DNA of 64,000 nt, taken from Hofstenia miamia. Lineage: Eukaryota; Xenacoelomorpha; Acoela. The stretch is taken from NCBI GenBank assembly GCA_004352715.1, contig SCFE01000043.1, positions 1,835,037 through 1,899,036 on the forward strand. Direction: 5' to 3'. Below, one piece after another: positions 34,631 to 46,644 of this stretch. The notes under the pieces are model-generated. The model searched no databases. It had not been told where the DNA came from and saw only the letters and a program-made list of their open reading frames with translations. The position numbers and the translations under genes were made by a program. Each line of letters opens with the position of its first letter. The first letter of the stretch is position 1.

Positions 34631-35378
34631 AAGATGTTGTATAATTATATCTTTAATGAATGCTTAAAATTGAATATTTTTCCCAATTTCTTGAAACAGT
34701 CTCATATTACTCCACTTTACAAAAAAGACGACCCAAAATGTCCCAAAAACTATCGACCTATATCTATTACATCACCAATCAGCAAAATATTTGAAAGATT
34801 ATTACATGAACAAATTACACTTCATTTAAATCATCATAAACTATGGTCCAAATCACAATTTGGTTTCAGAAAAAATTATTCAATATCAGATGCACTTATA
34901 CAAACGACAGAAAAATGGAGAGCACTATTAGACTCTAATAAATTTGTTGCTATTGCCTTGACCTCTCAAAAGCATTCGATTCTATTAATCATGATATATT
35001 AATAAGAAAATTAAAAAATATTGGTTTTTCTCTTAACAGTACTCACCTTATATCTAAGTAATAGACTTCAGCGAGTTAAATTAAATGATACTTAATGATA
35101 CTTTTTCAAATTGGTTGTCTATCAATAATGGTGTACCTCAAGGAACCATACTAGGGCCCCTGCTTTTAAATATTTATGTGAGTGACATGAAGGAAATTAC
35201 TGACTGCGAGTCAGTGTTTTTTATTTATTTCATTTTTGTTATTATTCATTTTTTTGTACATAGTAGTTAATGACGCTATTCATTTGAAATATCCGTAAAA
35301 TATTGTAAAAAATTCAAATGAATATAGATTATCTTATCTTATCTTATCTTATTTTTCAATTCTTCCCAAATTAACGCA
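34630..35378 (+). mobile_element. LINE family B copy, plus strand, with (TTATC)n tail
   Basis: The frame shows SHITPLYKKDDPKCPKNYRP, ISPIS-type KIFERLL, SQFGFRKNYSISDAL and, after breaks, NNGVPQGTILGPLLLNIYV. These are RT blocks 1-5 of a non-LTR retrotransposon. Sequence then jumps to the 3' end and finishes with ATTATCTTATCTTATCTTATC. The active-site and thumb regions are deleted. The last 139 bases (35240-35378) recur exactly at 36374-36512 between single N. Confidence 0.82.
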
Positions 35379-35994
35379 AATCAAATTTTCAGTTTTGAAT
35401 TTCGCCAGTATAAGAATTTTCCACCAAGAATAAATTTTGTTCTTCATTTTCATCACCACATGAATTGATTTGATTCTCTTCAATACTTTTTTAAGATTTT
35501 TAAAAAAATCATGGCTAACGGCCGGCTAAGGTCAAAATTGAACAGATTTCTTACTAAATTTTGCTAAATGACAGAAAAGAAAGCCAAAAATGTACTTTAT
35601 GATACCAAATTCTCGTACGAATGGCATTGTAGCTGAGATGGTTCTTGTGAAAAAAGGATGCCTTTAAATAAATTCTTTGACAGATTTTATTTATATAGTT
35701 TTTCAACCATTCTGTTAAAAAATCAGTTAAACAGATTATAAATATATTGATGGAAATTTACATCAGATTCATTTTAATATTGTTTTACATTTTCCAAGAA
35801 CATATCAAATATTTTGTGCATTTTTATTTTTAGATGTTAATTGAAATCAATACATTCTGTAGCTTTGACCAGTACCGTCTACTATGCGTACATAGGTCGC
35901 GGGTACGTACCGGTAAGGGTACAATTACTACGAGTACGCGCACAAGTAGAGGTAGTAAATTATGCTAACACCACACCCCTAATATATATATATA

Positions 35995-37047
35995 CAGTCC
36001 TGGTCATAAGTATTGCCACACTCATCTTCACAATTTATTTCTGCAATGATTATCAAAAAAAATTCGATTTTTAGCAATAGGCTCAAGTTTGGCATTGTGA
36101 ATTCAAATTTTCACGTAAACTTTTAATAAAAAACTTTGTTTACCCCCTATTCCCCTGTGAAGAGGCATCCTAAAAACTATCTCCATAAATATACATGCTA
36201 TGTAAATTATAGAGAAAAATGGAGTTCAGAGTAAAAAATTTAGTGTATACCTGTAAGTCTTGCATAAATGTATTCAGTTGTCTCAAAAATATTACTACTC
36301 GAATTTTGCTAAAATCCCATTACATTAATTGATTTTAAATCAAAATTAGCAATGTAATACGATTTTCACAAANTATTATTCATTTTTTTGTACATAGTAG
36401 TTAATGACGCTATTCATTTGAAATATCCGTAAAATATTGTAAAAAATTCAAATGAATATAGATTATCTTATCTTATCTTATCTTATTTTTCAATTCTTCC
36501 CAAATTAACGCANATTCCCCTGTGAAGAGGCATCCTAAAAACTATCTCCATAAATATACATGCTATGTAAATTATAGAGAAAAATGGAGTTCAGAGTAAA
36601 AAATTTAGTGTATACCTGTAAGTCTTGCATAAATGTATTCAGTTGTCTCAAAAATATTACTACTCGAATTTTGCTAAAATCCCATTACATTAATTGATTT
36701 TAAATCAAAATTAGCAATGTAATACGATTTTCACAAAGTTGCACTCTTAATAATTCAAAATCTTCTGAATGATCGAATTCGTACACAAAATTTAGAATAA
36801 ACAATTTTTTGACGCTGAATTTGATTTTTCATTATAATTTACATAGCAGGTATATTTATAGAGATAGTTTTTAGGGTGGCCCTTCACAGGGGAATTGGGG
36901 GAACTAAATTTCTTATTAAAAGTTTACGTGAAAATTTGAATTCAAAAGGCCAAATTTGAGCCTAGTGCTAAAAATCGAAGTTATTTTGTTAATCATTGCA
37001 GAAATACATTGTAAAGATGAGTGGGCCAATACTTATGACTAGGACTG
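35995..37047. mobile_element. Long-TIR Tc1/mariner-type MITE
   Basis: Both ends begin CAGTCCTRGTCATAAGTATT and are flanked by TA inside (AT)n, the usual insertion site of this superfamily. The inverted arms extend about 230 bases (for example TATTTCTGCAATGATTA and AATTTTCACGTAAACTTTTA in both). The interior is non-coding. The listed length includes 365 bases (36373-36737) that look like an assembly artefact; without them the element is about 690 bp. Confidence 0.85.
36373..36737. other. Probable misassembled insert between single N
   Basis: N 36373, then 36374-36512 identical to 35240-35378, then N 36513, then 36514-36737 identical to 36149-36372. The order suggests a short contig placed twice, not a biological duplication. 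Confidence 0.8.
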
Positions 37048-37072
37048 TATATATATATATATATATATATAT

Positions 37073-38072
37073 NNNNNNNNNNNNNNNNNNNNNNNNNNNN
37101 NNNNNNNNNNNNNNNNNNNNNNNNNNNNNNNNNNNNNNNNNNNNNNNNNNNNNNNNNNNNNNNNNNNNNNNNNNNNNNNNNNNNNNNNNNNNNNNNNNNN
37201 NNNNNNNNNNNNNNNNNNNNNNNNNNNNNNNNNNNNNNNNNNNNNNNNNNNNNNNNNNNNNNNNNNNNNNNNNNNNNNNNNNNNNNNNNNNNNNNNNNNN
37301 NNNNNNNNNNNNNNNNNNNNNNNNNNNNNNNNNNNNNNNNNNNNNNNNNNNNNNNNNNNNNNNNNNNNNNNNNNNNNNNNNNNNNNNNNNNNNNNNNNNN
37401 NNNNNNNNNNNNNNNNNNNNNNNNNNNNNNNNNNNNNNNNNNNNNNNNNNNNNNNNNNNNNNNNNNNNNNNNNNNNNNNNNNNNNNNNNNNNNNNNNNNN
37501 NNNNNNNNNNNNNNNNNNNNNNNNNNNNNNNNNNNNNNNNNNNNNNNNNNNNNNNNNNNNNNNNNNNNNNNNNNNNNNNNNNNNNNNNNNNNNNNNNNNN
37601 NNNNNNNNNNNNNNNNNNNNNNNNNNNNNNNNNNNNNNNNNNNNNNNNNNNNNNNNNNNNNNNNNNNNNNNNNNNNNNNNNNNNNNNNNNNNNNNNNNNN
37701 NNNNNNNNNNNNNNNNNNNNNNNNNNNNNNNNNNNNNNNNNNNNNNNNNNNNNNNNNNNNNNNNNNNNNNNNNNNNNNNNNNNNNNNNNNNNNNNNNNNN
37801 NNNNNNNNNNNNNNNNNNNNNNNNNNNNNNNNNNNNNNNNNNNNNNNNNNNNNNNNNNNNNNNNNNNNNNNNNNNNNNNNNNNNNNNNNNNNNNNNNNNN
37901 NNNNNNNNNNNNNNNNNNNNNNNNNNNNNNNNNNNNNNNNNNNNNNNNNNNNNNNNNNNNNNNNNNNNNNNNNNNNNNNNNNNNNNNNNNNNNNNNNNNN
38001 NNNNNNNNNNNNNNNNNNNNNNNNNNNNNNNNNNNNNNNNNNNNNNNNNNNNNNNNNNNNNNNNNNNNNNNN
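37073..38072. other. Assembly gap (1000 N)
   Basis: Round-number N run entered from an (AT)n tract. Confidence 0.99.
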
Positions 38073-38169
38073 AAAAAAGTCTAATGCATGAAAATATTTG
38101 TCAATTATAACTAACAAAGATTATTTTTTAAAAGCAAATAAAAATTATAGAAAGGAATATATATATACC

Positions 38170-38851
38170 TTATTTAAATTCATTAAATGTTTCTCTATAT
38201 TGACGAATAATGCCAATAACAGCACATTCTTTAAATTTAGGAAACTCACATGTCAATTTAAAAAAATTCATTAAAAAATACCCATAGCTCTTTGAGATTT
38301 TGAATTGGGAAATTATCTCAAGGAATTCTCCCTTCTTTTTACATTTGGGTTTTAAGATTGTTAACAATTCCCCAAGTTGAATAGATGTTAAGATAATATT
38401 GCAGTTCTGATACTTGAAGAAATCACTTAAATTTGATATATAGCCAATAATATCTTCTTTCATCATATCATTAGAGATCTTTATTTGAGGTTGGTGACGA
38501 AAATGGGTATAGTTATGATTGTAACTCTTTTTGAGTAGTTCTTTTAAATTTTGTGCTCGTTTTTTTCTTTTATCAAGGAGAGAAAGTGCATCAAATTCTT
38601 GTGAACATCCAGTATGCTCCTCATGTTCTTTATCCATTTCTTGAGTAAAACACATATGCTCTCTTTTATAAAGATCTAGAATATCCTGACATTCTTTTGT
38701 TAATTCTGGAAGAGCTTCACTCACTTTATTTAAAAAAATTGTAAGTTTTTGATGAAACATTGTGCTCCAACTGTTGGCGCAAGTGTTGAGAAAATGCTGT
38801 CTAATGTCGATGAGATGAGGCTCAGTGCAATCCTTTGAACAAACACAACAG
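38170..38851 (-). CDS. Orphan terminal exon, family not recognised
   Basis: An open frame of about 226 codons on the minus strand ends at TAA 38170 and is open upstream of its first ATG (38760) to a good acceptor, TTTAACAG, at about 38852. The upstream part reads CCVCSKDCTEPHLIDIRQHF, so the exon starts in a Cys-rich, possibly zinc-binding segment. The rest is Lys-rich and helical, with MDKEHEEHTGCSQEF, LDKRKKRAQNLKELL and ISKSYGYFLMNFFKLTCEFP. No membrane span. I do not know the family. It could be the last exon of a host gene whose other exons fall in the gap beyond or a transposon-derived protein. Confidence 0.5.
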
Positions 38852-39269
38852 CTGTTAAACTAACTAAAGTTTTAAAGTATTCAATAACACATTTGCAATT
38901 TCAAATTGTGTCTGTGCATCACACTAAGCATTAAATAATACTCTATTTGCCTTTTTTTAAATAATTATAATATAAATAACTAGTTAAAAACAGTAAAATT
39001 GTTAATTCAAACAATCAAAATTTCTCCTTACATAGTTTCTTTATGGCTTCAAAAACATTTTGGGATGTTGGGAAAATGCAGGTTTNNNNNNNNNNNNTGT
39101 AAAAAAATTGCTCAAAAACATATTGATACATAGTTAAAAAGGGGGTATAATTGAATAATTATTTATACGGGTATGGTCGTAGTTTTTTTACCCCTTGCCG
39201 TAAAAGCCTGAATTTCTAAATAACGCTTTTTTTCTTATCAAAATCAATAGTAAAGAGTATAAAGTTATT

Positions 39270-40850
39270 AAAAACAAATCATTTTGAGAAACCCGTATAT
39301 ACACAACCCTGCCTTTCTTTACTACTATCGGTATTAATGAATGATTTTTGCAAAACCTTTTTTCTATACTTAATGCAGGTGTAGTGCTTTGATCTGGAAT
39401 TATGCTTATGAATAAATCCAGGCATTGAAATAATATTATAAGGTGGTAATTTCTTGATGAGCTTGAAAAATGTTAACAGTGTGTTAAATATGTTTAGCTG
39501 TCTTGGGAAAAGGATAGACCTAGAAATATAATGCCTAGTTCTGAAAGAATTTATCTTTGAAACGTTAAGGGCCCATTTTAATTGAATATCAAGTTTTCTA
39601 TATAAAACATCTTTTAGATCAGTAAAAAATATATTTCCATAACTTAGGTGACTCATTATAAATGAATGGATAAAATTGAATTATTGCAGAGGCAGGTAGT
39701 TGTTTTACTACCATTGACATACTTCTTATACCTATTGACAATTTTCGGACTATTGCATTAATGTGTGATTTAAAATTTAGCTTTAAATGAATTGCATTAA
39801 TGTGTGATTTAAAATTTAGCTTTAAATGAAAAATTACTCCTAAATATTTGAAATTGTCTACAGTTGGAACCTTAACATTATTAAGATTAAGAGTTATTAC
39901 TGAAGCATCACAATTTGTCGTAGAAGGTTGCAAAATACAAAATTCTGTTTTATTTTCATTTATAAGTAACTTATGCATGTTAAAGTACGTTGGCAATTTG
40001 TTGCAAATATTTGCTACGGATTCAATTGCTAAATGCAAAGATATATTATCTTTGAATATACAGGTATCATCGGCATATTGCATTAAATTGCAATCAGTTA
40101 TCGTATGCATATCGTTTACATATATACTGAAAAGAAGCGGACCTAAAATTGTCCCCTGAGGGACACGATTTTTGACAGGTAGCCAATCCCAAAATACATC
40201 ATTTACTTTAACTCTCTGGAATCTATGTTTCAAATAACTAGTTATCGAATTTCTGCTCTTGTTAGAAAATCCCATACAGGATAATTTTTTTATTAGTATG
40301 ATCAATAGAATCAAAAGCTTTAGAAAGATCTAAGCAAGCAATAGCTACGAATTTACTTGCATCCAGTGATGATCTCCATTTTTCTGTAGCATTTAATAGA
40401 GCATCGGTAGTTGAAAAATGTTTACGAAATCCAAATTGAGTGTATGATAGTAGGTTGTACCTATTGAGATACTCCGTTATTTGGTTATGTAATAATCGCT
40501 CGAATACTTTGCTTATTGGTGAAGTAATTGAAATTGGTCGATAATTTTTGGCATGACACGGATCGTTTTTCTTAAAGATAGGAGTAATGTGAGCAAGTTT
40601 TAAATAATCAGAAAAGTAATTACTTTTAATGCATTCATTAAATATATAATTTAGAGGACTCGCTATAATACCTGCAGTGATTTTAAGTGCCCAAGAAGAA
40701 ATTATAGAAGGCCCACTTGATTTGTTAACATTAAGAGCTTGAGAATTGCTTTTAATTTTTCAATACTTGTTGTAAAACGGAAAGAAAATTCAGAATTAAA
40801 GAAATTTGGCGGTTTACTTTCATACTTAACGATTGGGCCACTGAATTTTC
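39270..40850 (-). mobile_element. LINE family B copy, minus strand, RT largely readable
   Basis: From 40850 down, with shifts: ITPIFKKNDPCHAKNYRPIS, FERLLHNQITEYLNRY, SYTQFGFRK, IACLDLSKAFDSIDH, then NRVPQGTILGPLLFSIYVND, the active site LMQYADDTCIF near 40070, KTEFCILQPS, DNFKYLGVIF and the C-terminal WALNVSKINSFRTR and FINTDS. The YADD motif is intact, but at least two frame breaks are present. An in-frame 39-bp tandem duplication lies at 39752-39829. A less readable minus-strand frame at 41260-40979 may be its upstream part. The best copy of this family in the window. Confidence 0.85.
39752..39829. repeat. In-frame 39-bp tandem duplication inside LINE B
   Basis: ATTGCATTAATGTGTGATTT and the following 19 bases occur twice in a row without change. 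It duplicates 13 residues (LKLNFKSHINAI-type) in the encoded protein. Confidence 0.9.
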
Positions 40851-41499
40851 CTATATATATAAATATAAAAATTCAACATCGTTAATATGTAGATTGATGT
40901 AGGTTGAATAATTAGCGTGGAATTAGCAAGGGATGCAGGGTCTAAGTTAAGTACCCAGGATGGACGAGCAAGGGAATATCAAGGCANGTGTGCCTGGAAG
41001 TGGCGATAAAAATCGAGGGTGAAACTTTCCAAAGTGGTGTTATTTGTCGGCGGGGCTTTGAACTGCATTTTGCGACTATATGAAGGCTGGAAAATGATAT
41101 AATGGTAGTGTCCAATTTTCCAATCCCCTTTACTGTAAAAAATGAGTACTGTGTTTTGAAAAAGGTGACTGTTAATCACTTTAGGATCTAAATAAAAATG
41201 CGTGAATAACATAAAAACTGAGAAGTTTAATTTTTTCCGATAATTTAAAAATAATCTCATTGTTGCCTTGAAGCAGTTTGTTGCAAAAGGTAGGCTTTCA
41301 CCTAGTGGCTCTAAAAATAAGTTTGATTATTTAGAAAACTTAGATTCGAAATTTGTTGGGTCTATAAGAATGTCGCTTTTTGCAATTTGTACGAAAACTT
41401 TAAATTTTTGTTTGAAAATAGAGTATATCTGCTTCAGCTCAGATATGGTGGCGTCAGGATATGAGTGCATGGTGGCCTTTTTTGTTTCAAATGACATTC

Positions 41500-42260
41500 T
41501 TTGAGCGTAAGAGGCTAAACATGGAGCTAACTAAAATTAAAAAATGTGCACCTGGTTTGATTTTAAGGGGAGAGGGCTTCTTGGACGGCTAAAAATTTGT
41601 TTATTTGACCATTCAGATTTCGAGTGTAAAAATTTTTAATTATTTAGGAGTAACTTTTGCCTCGAGCCTAAGTTTTGAATTTCACATTAATGCAATAGTT
41701 CTGAAATTTCTTTACATATAAGAAATATGTCTATGACTGCAATGCATTTTTCAGCCTGTGTGATAACTCTATTTTCCATTAATATATAATGAGTCATCTA
41801 AATAATGCAAATATATTATTGCTGATATGAACAATGGCATTTTTAAGAAACTTGATATCCAATCAAGATGGGCATTAATTGTCTTGAAGAAAAATCTTCT
41901 AGAACTAAGGAATGCATTTGCAAATCAATCCTTTCCTAAAGACAGTTTGTCATTTTGAATACTATGTTCACATTTTTTAAACTCATCAAGAACCTACCAC
42001 ATCATAATACGATTTCAATGCTTGGTTTTATTTGGAAGCAGAACTCCAAATCAAAACTTTCCCCCCATGAATTAAATATTGAAAAAAATCTATAAGAATA
42101 ATTCATTAATACGGCTATCGGAACTTGGAATTCATTGCCTAAAGAAATAAATGACGAGTTCTTAAAAACTAAATTCAAATTTACTTCAAGCAAAAGTATA
42201 TCTCAGATCAATTATGGCTAGAATACAAATTTTACAAAAATGATTGTACTTGATAACTCA
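41500..42260 (+). mobile_element. LINE family B C-terminal fragment, plus strand
   Basis: Frames show NYLGVTFASSLSFEFHINAI near 41640, KKLDIQSRWALIVLKKNLL near 41850, TFFKLIKNLPHHNTISML near 41970 and FINTAIGTWNSLPKEINDEF near 42100. These match the tail of the copy at 39270-40850. Many stops. It ends near the (AT)n at 42276. Confidence 0.75.
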
Positions 42261-42271
42261 TATTAAGATCT

Positions 42272-42275
<4 letters not shown>

Positions 42276-42305
<30 letters not shown>
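42276..42305. repeat. (AT)n microsatellite
   Basis: About 14 AT units at the edge of the LINE fragment. Confidence 0.95.
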
Positions 42306-42306
<1 letters not shown>

Positions 42307-42309
<3 letters not shown>

Positions 42310-42546
42310 TTTAACTGAGTATTATGGAATAAAGCTATTTCAAATTAAAGGAACATAGCTTAAACAAGAGATGAATATATATTAAATCNNNNNNNNNNNN
42401 NNNNNNNNNNNNNNNNNNNNNNNNNNNNNNNNNNNNNNNNNNNNNNNNNNNNNNATATATATATAGTTTTAACTGAGTATTATGGAATAAAGCTATTTCA
42501 AATTAAAGGAACATAGCTTAAACAAGAGATGAATATATATTAAATC
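42307..42546. repeat. 82-bp sequence repeated across a 66-N gap
   Basis: AGTTTTAACTGAGTATTATG and the following bases to TTAAATC occur at 42307-42388 and again at 42465-42546, with N between. Both are preceded by (AT)n. Likely unmerged contig ends. Confidence 0.8.
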
Positions 42547-42549
42547 GTA

Positions 42550-43270
42550 GACCTAAGCTATTTAAGAAATATGTAGACCAGAATAAATGAAAATAATTTT
42601 ACCACTAAAGTGTTAGGCCCACATTATGTTACTATTTTCATTTTCTCATAGGTTGTATTTTGAAGCATGCAGACTAAGGTATACGCTATTAATAAATTAA
42701 TACCGAATTTGTTTTTTAATTACGCGAATTTGATATTTCATTTGGTGCGATTTATGTTTCATTTGGCGAGTATAAACTTTTATTGAAATATAACAGTTTT
42801 AGTTTTCGAAAATTATAAATCAATTCCAAATTCTAAAAAACATTTAATTCAAATAAAAATTTCTACCAATCTTTGAAAATTGGGGAAAACACCTTCTACA
42901 CCTTTATTAGGTTAATTTGATAAACCATCACATCAATTTGGTCAAGCGACACTGACACTTTAATTTGATCAGTTTTCCCTAGTTTGATCCAAAGACTTAT
43001 CCAGTTATATACTTATAATTTCTGCATGGTATATGAAAATTTCTACGTGTATTTTAGAGTAGAGTTATTTGAGCGGGTGTCATATAAATTTGAAATAACA
43101 ATATGCAAGTGGCACAATCACAGTTCCCACAGAATGATCAAATGACAACCACAGCAACAAGTATGTAGAGTCAGGTGCAAATGATCGTGAGCGCATCATT
43201 GCAACAGTTGAGTGCTGGAAAGATTGAAAAGCAATTGCACTACTTCTAAGCCAACGCCGTTCGTGCAAGT
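42550..43270. other. Non-coding stretch
   Basis: AT-rich sequence with no supported gene or transposon protein. Confidence 0.5.
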
Positions 43271-43274
43271 GCAA

Positions 43275-43365
43275 AAAAGTATATTTTATGACACTATTCA
43301 GATAAACTATCAGTTTCTAATTGTTAATATTTATCAGAATAAAGATATCTTATCTTATCCTAAAG
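43275..43365 (+). mobile_element. LINE family B 3' tail only
   Basis: ATTCAGATAAACTATCAG, AATTGTTAATATTTATC, GAATAAAGA and ATCTTATCTTATCC: the same 3' end as in the other LINE B copies, here with almost nothing upstream. Confidence 0.55.
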
Positions 43366-44141
43366 GAGAAGCGGATTCAATACGAAAACTTTGACTGAAA
43401 GGCAAAATGAACAAAATTGTAAATTGGTTTGAAAATAATCTTCAGATAGCACATAAAAACAATGCATTATTCTGACTTCTAGAGAGTGGTTGCTGCATCA
43501 ACTGTTGGAAATTAACTTGATGGTCGAATGCATAATTGAAAACTTCTTATCCAAGTTATACTAACTTATCAACATGAACTGAGTCAAATTTAAATGACTT
43601 TTGATCAAATTAAGCTGGAAAAAATGTAGAATAACATAAGAATTCAATAATTCATTAATAGGTTCAATATGTATAAACACAATCCTTTATTAAACAATGC
43701 AATAAGACAATTGAACGATTCCTGCAAAGAGAATAATTGCATTATATATAAGCAAGTTATTCCAAAACAAAAGTTTATTTTAGGAAAATCTTAAATAGGC
43801 TACTAAAACAAATTTCATGCTACTGCAAGATCATAACATTCATTGCATCTGTGGCCGGAATGATAATATTTTTCTTTGCATTTATTACACGTATTTCTAT
43901 TTATTGTTATTTTTTACACATTGTGGCTTATGCTAATGATCTTGAAGAAACTATTCAGAGGGTGTTAGCAAATTTTGAATTTGTAATAATAAAGAATGTA
44001 TTATCTTATCGTGTTAAATAATTCTGGGTTTAGAATTTGTCTACAAGAAAGATGAATCTATGTTACTAATTGGAAATAGATTTGTACCAAAATCGTAAAT
44101 AATGTATTGTATAAATTTAAAAACTGGATGTACAAATAAAC

Positions 44142-44147
44142 TTTATT
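44142..44147 (-). promoter_or_regulatory. Poly(A) signal of the EF-hand gene
   Basis: AATAAA on the minus strand 25 bases after the stop codon of the EF-hand gene. Confidence 0.65.
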
Positions 44148-44171
44148 TCCGAACTTTGTGTTTGTATTGAG

Positions 44172-44390
44172 TTAATCTTTCATGTTATCTTCAAACATGG
44201 TCTTAAACTCACTAAATGATAATTTGTTGTCATTGTCTCTGTCGTATTGTTTGATGATTGCATTTATGTCCTCGTCGCCGATTATCTCACCGATGTTGTT
44301 AAATACGGCTTTCATATTTTGATATCCAACGAGACCACATCTTGAGTTATCAAAAACATGAAACACCATGGAGCACTCGTCTTCTTCCTC
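44172..44390 (-). CDS. EF-hand gene exon 3 (terminal)
   Basis: 73 codons including TAA 44172; starts [13 protein letters not shown] after acceptor AATTTAG, with degenerate EF-hand 3 and intact EF-hand 4, ending FEDNMKD. Confidence 0.9.
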   Translation of the reverse strand, partial: EEEDECSMVFHVFDNSRCGLVGYQNMKAVFNNIGEIIGDEDINAIIKQYDRDNDNKLSFSEFKTMFEDNMKD

Positions 44391-44788
44391 CTAAATTTAA
44401 CATCAATTAATCTATAAACTCTGCGTCAATTGTCATAGATTCTAAATTTTTAAGGAACAGATGTCATCTTGTTCTGCAAACATGCTTTATTCTTCAAATT
44501 TTACAAATTCGACTTCTATCTCAAACCATTGGATATTTCATTGCATTTCTAAACTTAAAAATTCCGATTTTTCAGCTCAAATATTTAATATTTTCAAATA
44601 CTTCAATCACATAGATTGAAGTTTTTGGAAAAATGTTCATATAATAAGAGGGAATTAATTAATAGCTGTGTCCCAAGACTTCCAAATTTTTTTTGAATGT
44701 GTGAATCAAATAGGTTGTATAAAGCAGGTTAAAGTTGAATCAATTTGAATTAGAAATTTGAAGCACATAAATAAATTACATGTTAAGT

Positions 44789-44832
<44 letters not shown>

Positions 44833-46570
44833 AGAGAGAGAGAGAGAGAGAGTAGAGGTTTATGTAATTGTGTTATTCAACATAAACATTGAATTTACAC
44901 ATGAACATGGCTGCGATATGCCACAAAATACTAGTGATGCAATCAAATTTAGATAAATATTTTTTTCTCACTACAAATAATGTAAATCGTTTTAATTCGT
45001 TCCAACACCTTGGATGCTTACCTTTTCTTAACCATTTTTACATTATTTTATGCATTAAATAGCCCATTAAGATGCTAATGAAAAGATAAAACAACAAAGT
45101 AAATCTCAGAAAATGCAAAACAAAATGGAAACACTAAAATATTATAAACATAAACGTAACCTAGTCTAAATGGGAAACTCTTCTTGCTGAGTGGTGATGT
45201 CAAATTCAAGTCTCTTTGCTTTGGATATATCGGCTACAGCCGGGGCTTACTTAAGTAGGCCCTGCTATGAGATGTTTTTTAATTTTATCCAGTGAACCTT
45301 GCTTCTTTCTTCCATTTAAGACTTTACGGTAGTGGCCATTCTGTATTCCCTAGCCACATCAGACACTCGCGTAACTTCTTCATATTTGCTATTATTTCTT
45401 TCTTAAATTCAATAGTTCTACGACCTACTTTTTTTGTTTACTTGGAGTAACTTTGCTGACTTTCTTTGGAGGATTTATTAGGAGCTAGAATGCTTCCAAA
45501 AAGCAATATAAAATCGAGAGCAAGACTCCACGTCCGCACACGATAACGGTTGGTAATAAAGAGAGAGCAAACGAAATGTTCGCTCACCGATTTTTGGTCG
45601 AACTTCGAAACAGCGATTTGTTCGAACTATGATTTGTTCGAGAACCAAATGTTAACAGTATTTATAGAAGAGACGCTTGTTCATTATACATATTTCAAAC
45701 TACGTTTATCATTTCTCTTAGTAGTAAATGGAGAATTATTAGTACATCTGCACCCACGATTTCTTACACCTTAGTACATTTATAAAGAAGCGTATTGAAT
45801 TTAAATAAATATTCATAAATATTCTTCTTTACACATTTATATTAATTTCCTACAATAGCATAAACCTAGATTATTTGAGAAACTGTCAATAAACAATAAA
45901 CAAGTCTGCATGATTGACATTTTAATTTATAAACTATTATTTTGCAAAATCAGCATCATCAACATAAATAGTCTGTGAAGACACTAATTTCGATATATTT
46001 TTTAAAATTGATGAAATTTGCGACATTTTTCAGAATTTAAGGTCTATAATGTTTGAGAGTAATTTCATAAGCCCTAAGCCTACTGCAACCATTATTATCA
46101 ATTGCAGCTCGTCTCATTTTCCAATAAGTTATCATATATTCCCAATGGTTAAACTAACTCTATAATAATGGCAACTGATTCTAGCGGGAAAAAGATTTCA
46201 TTTTTTTCTAGTTTGAATTGCATACAAAAAATAAAAAATATAATGTGCTCGTATATTTGCTTAGCAATTACTGTGTGAAGTTTATTACTGGTCAAAATTA
46301 ATCAACGTGTACATTAATTACATTAATCTCTTAGCCAAATACCTTTCAGTTAAAACATCTGTCGATCAAGATTTCTTGAAATTGTAGAGCTCATGTCAAT
46401 CTCACTTGTTCAGAACCTAGCATGGTTCCTATAAGTTGTCAAAATATAGTACTTAATTCCATGTCATCATGACACTTTGATTATTCATAACTATAGAAAT
46501 TCATAACTTTAATAATACATTTAAAGGCTATAATCTATCATTGCAAGTAAGGAATTTAAAATACACAAAC

Positions 46571-46644
<74 letters not shown>

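Noticed and set aside
36993-38117. Long open frames across the N-gap (also 8389-9183, 61601-62821, 60818-61103)
   Set aside because: The length comes from N characters and (AT)n, which give IYIYIY peptides.
43080-43394. Short open frames on both strands
   Set aside because: They overlap a LINE B 3' tail and lack protein-like composition or similarity.
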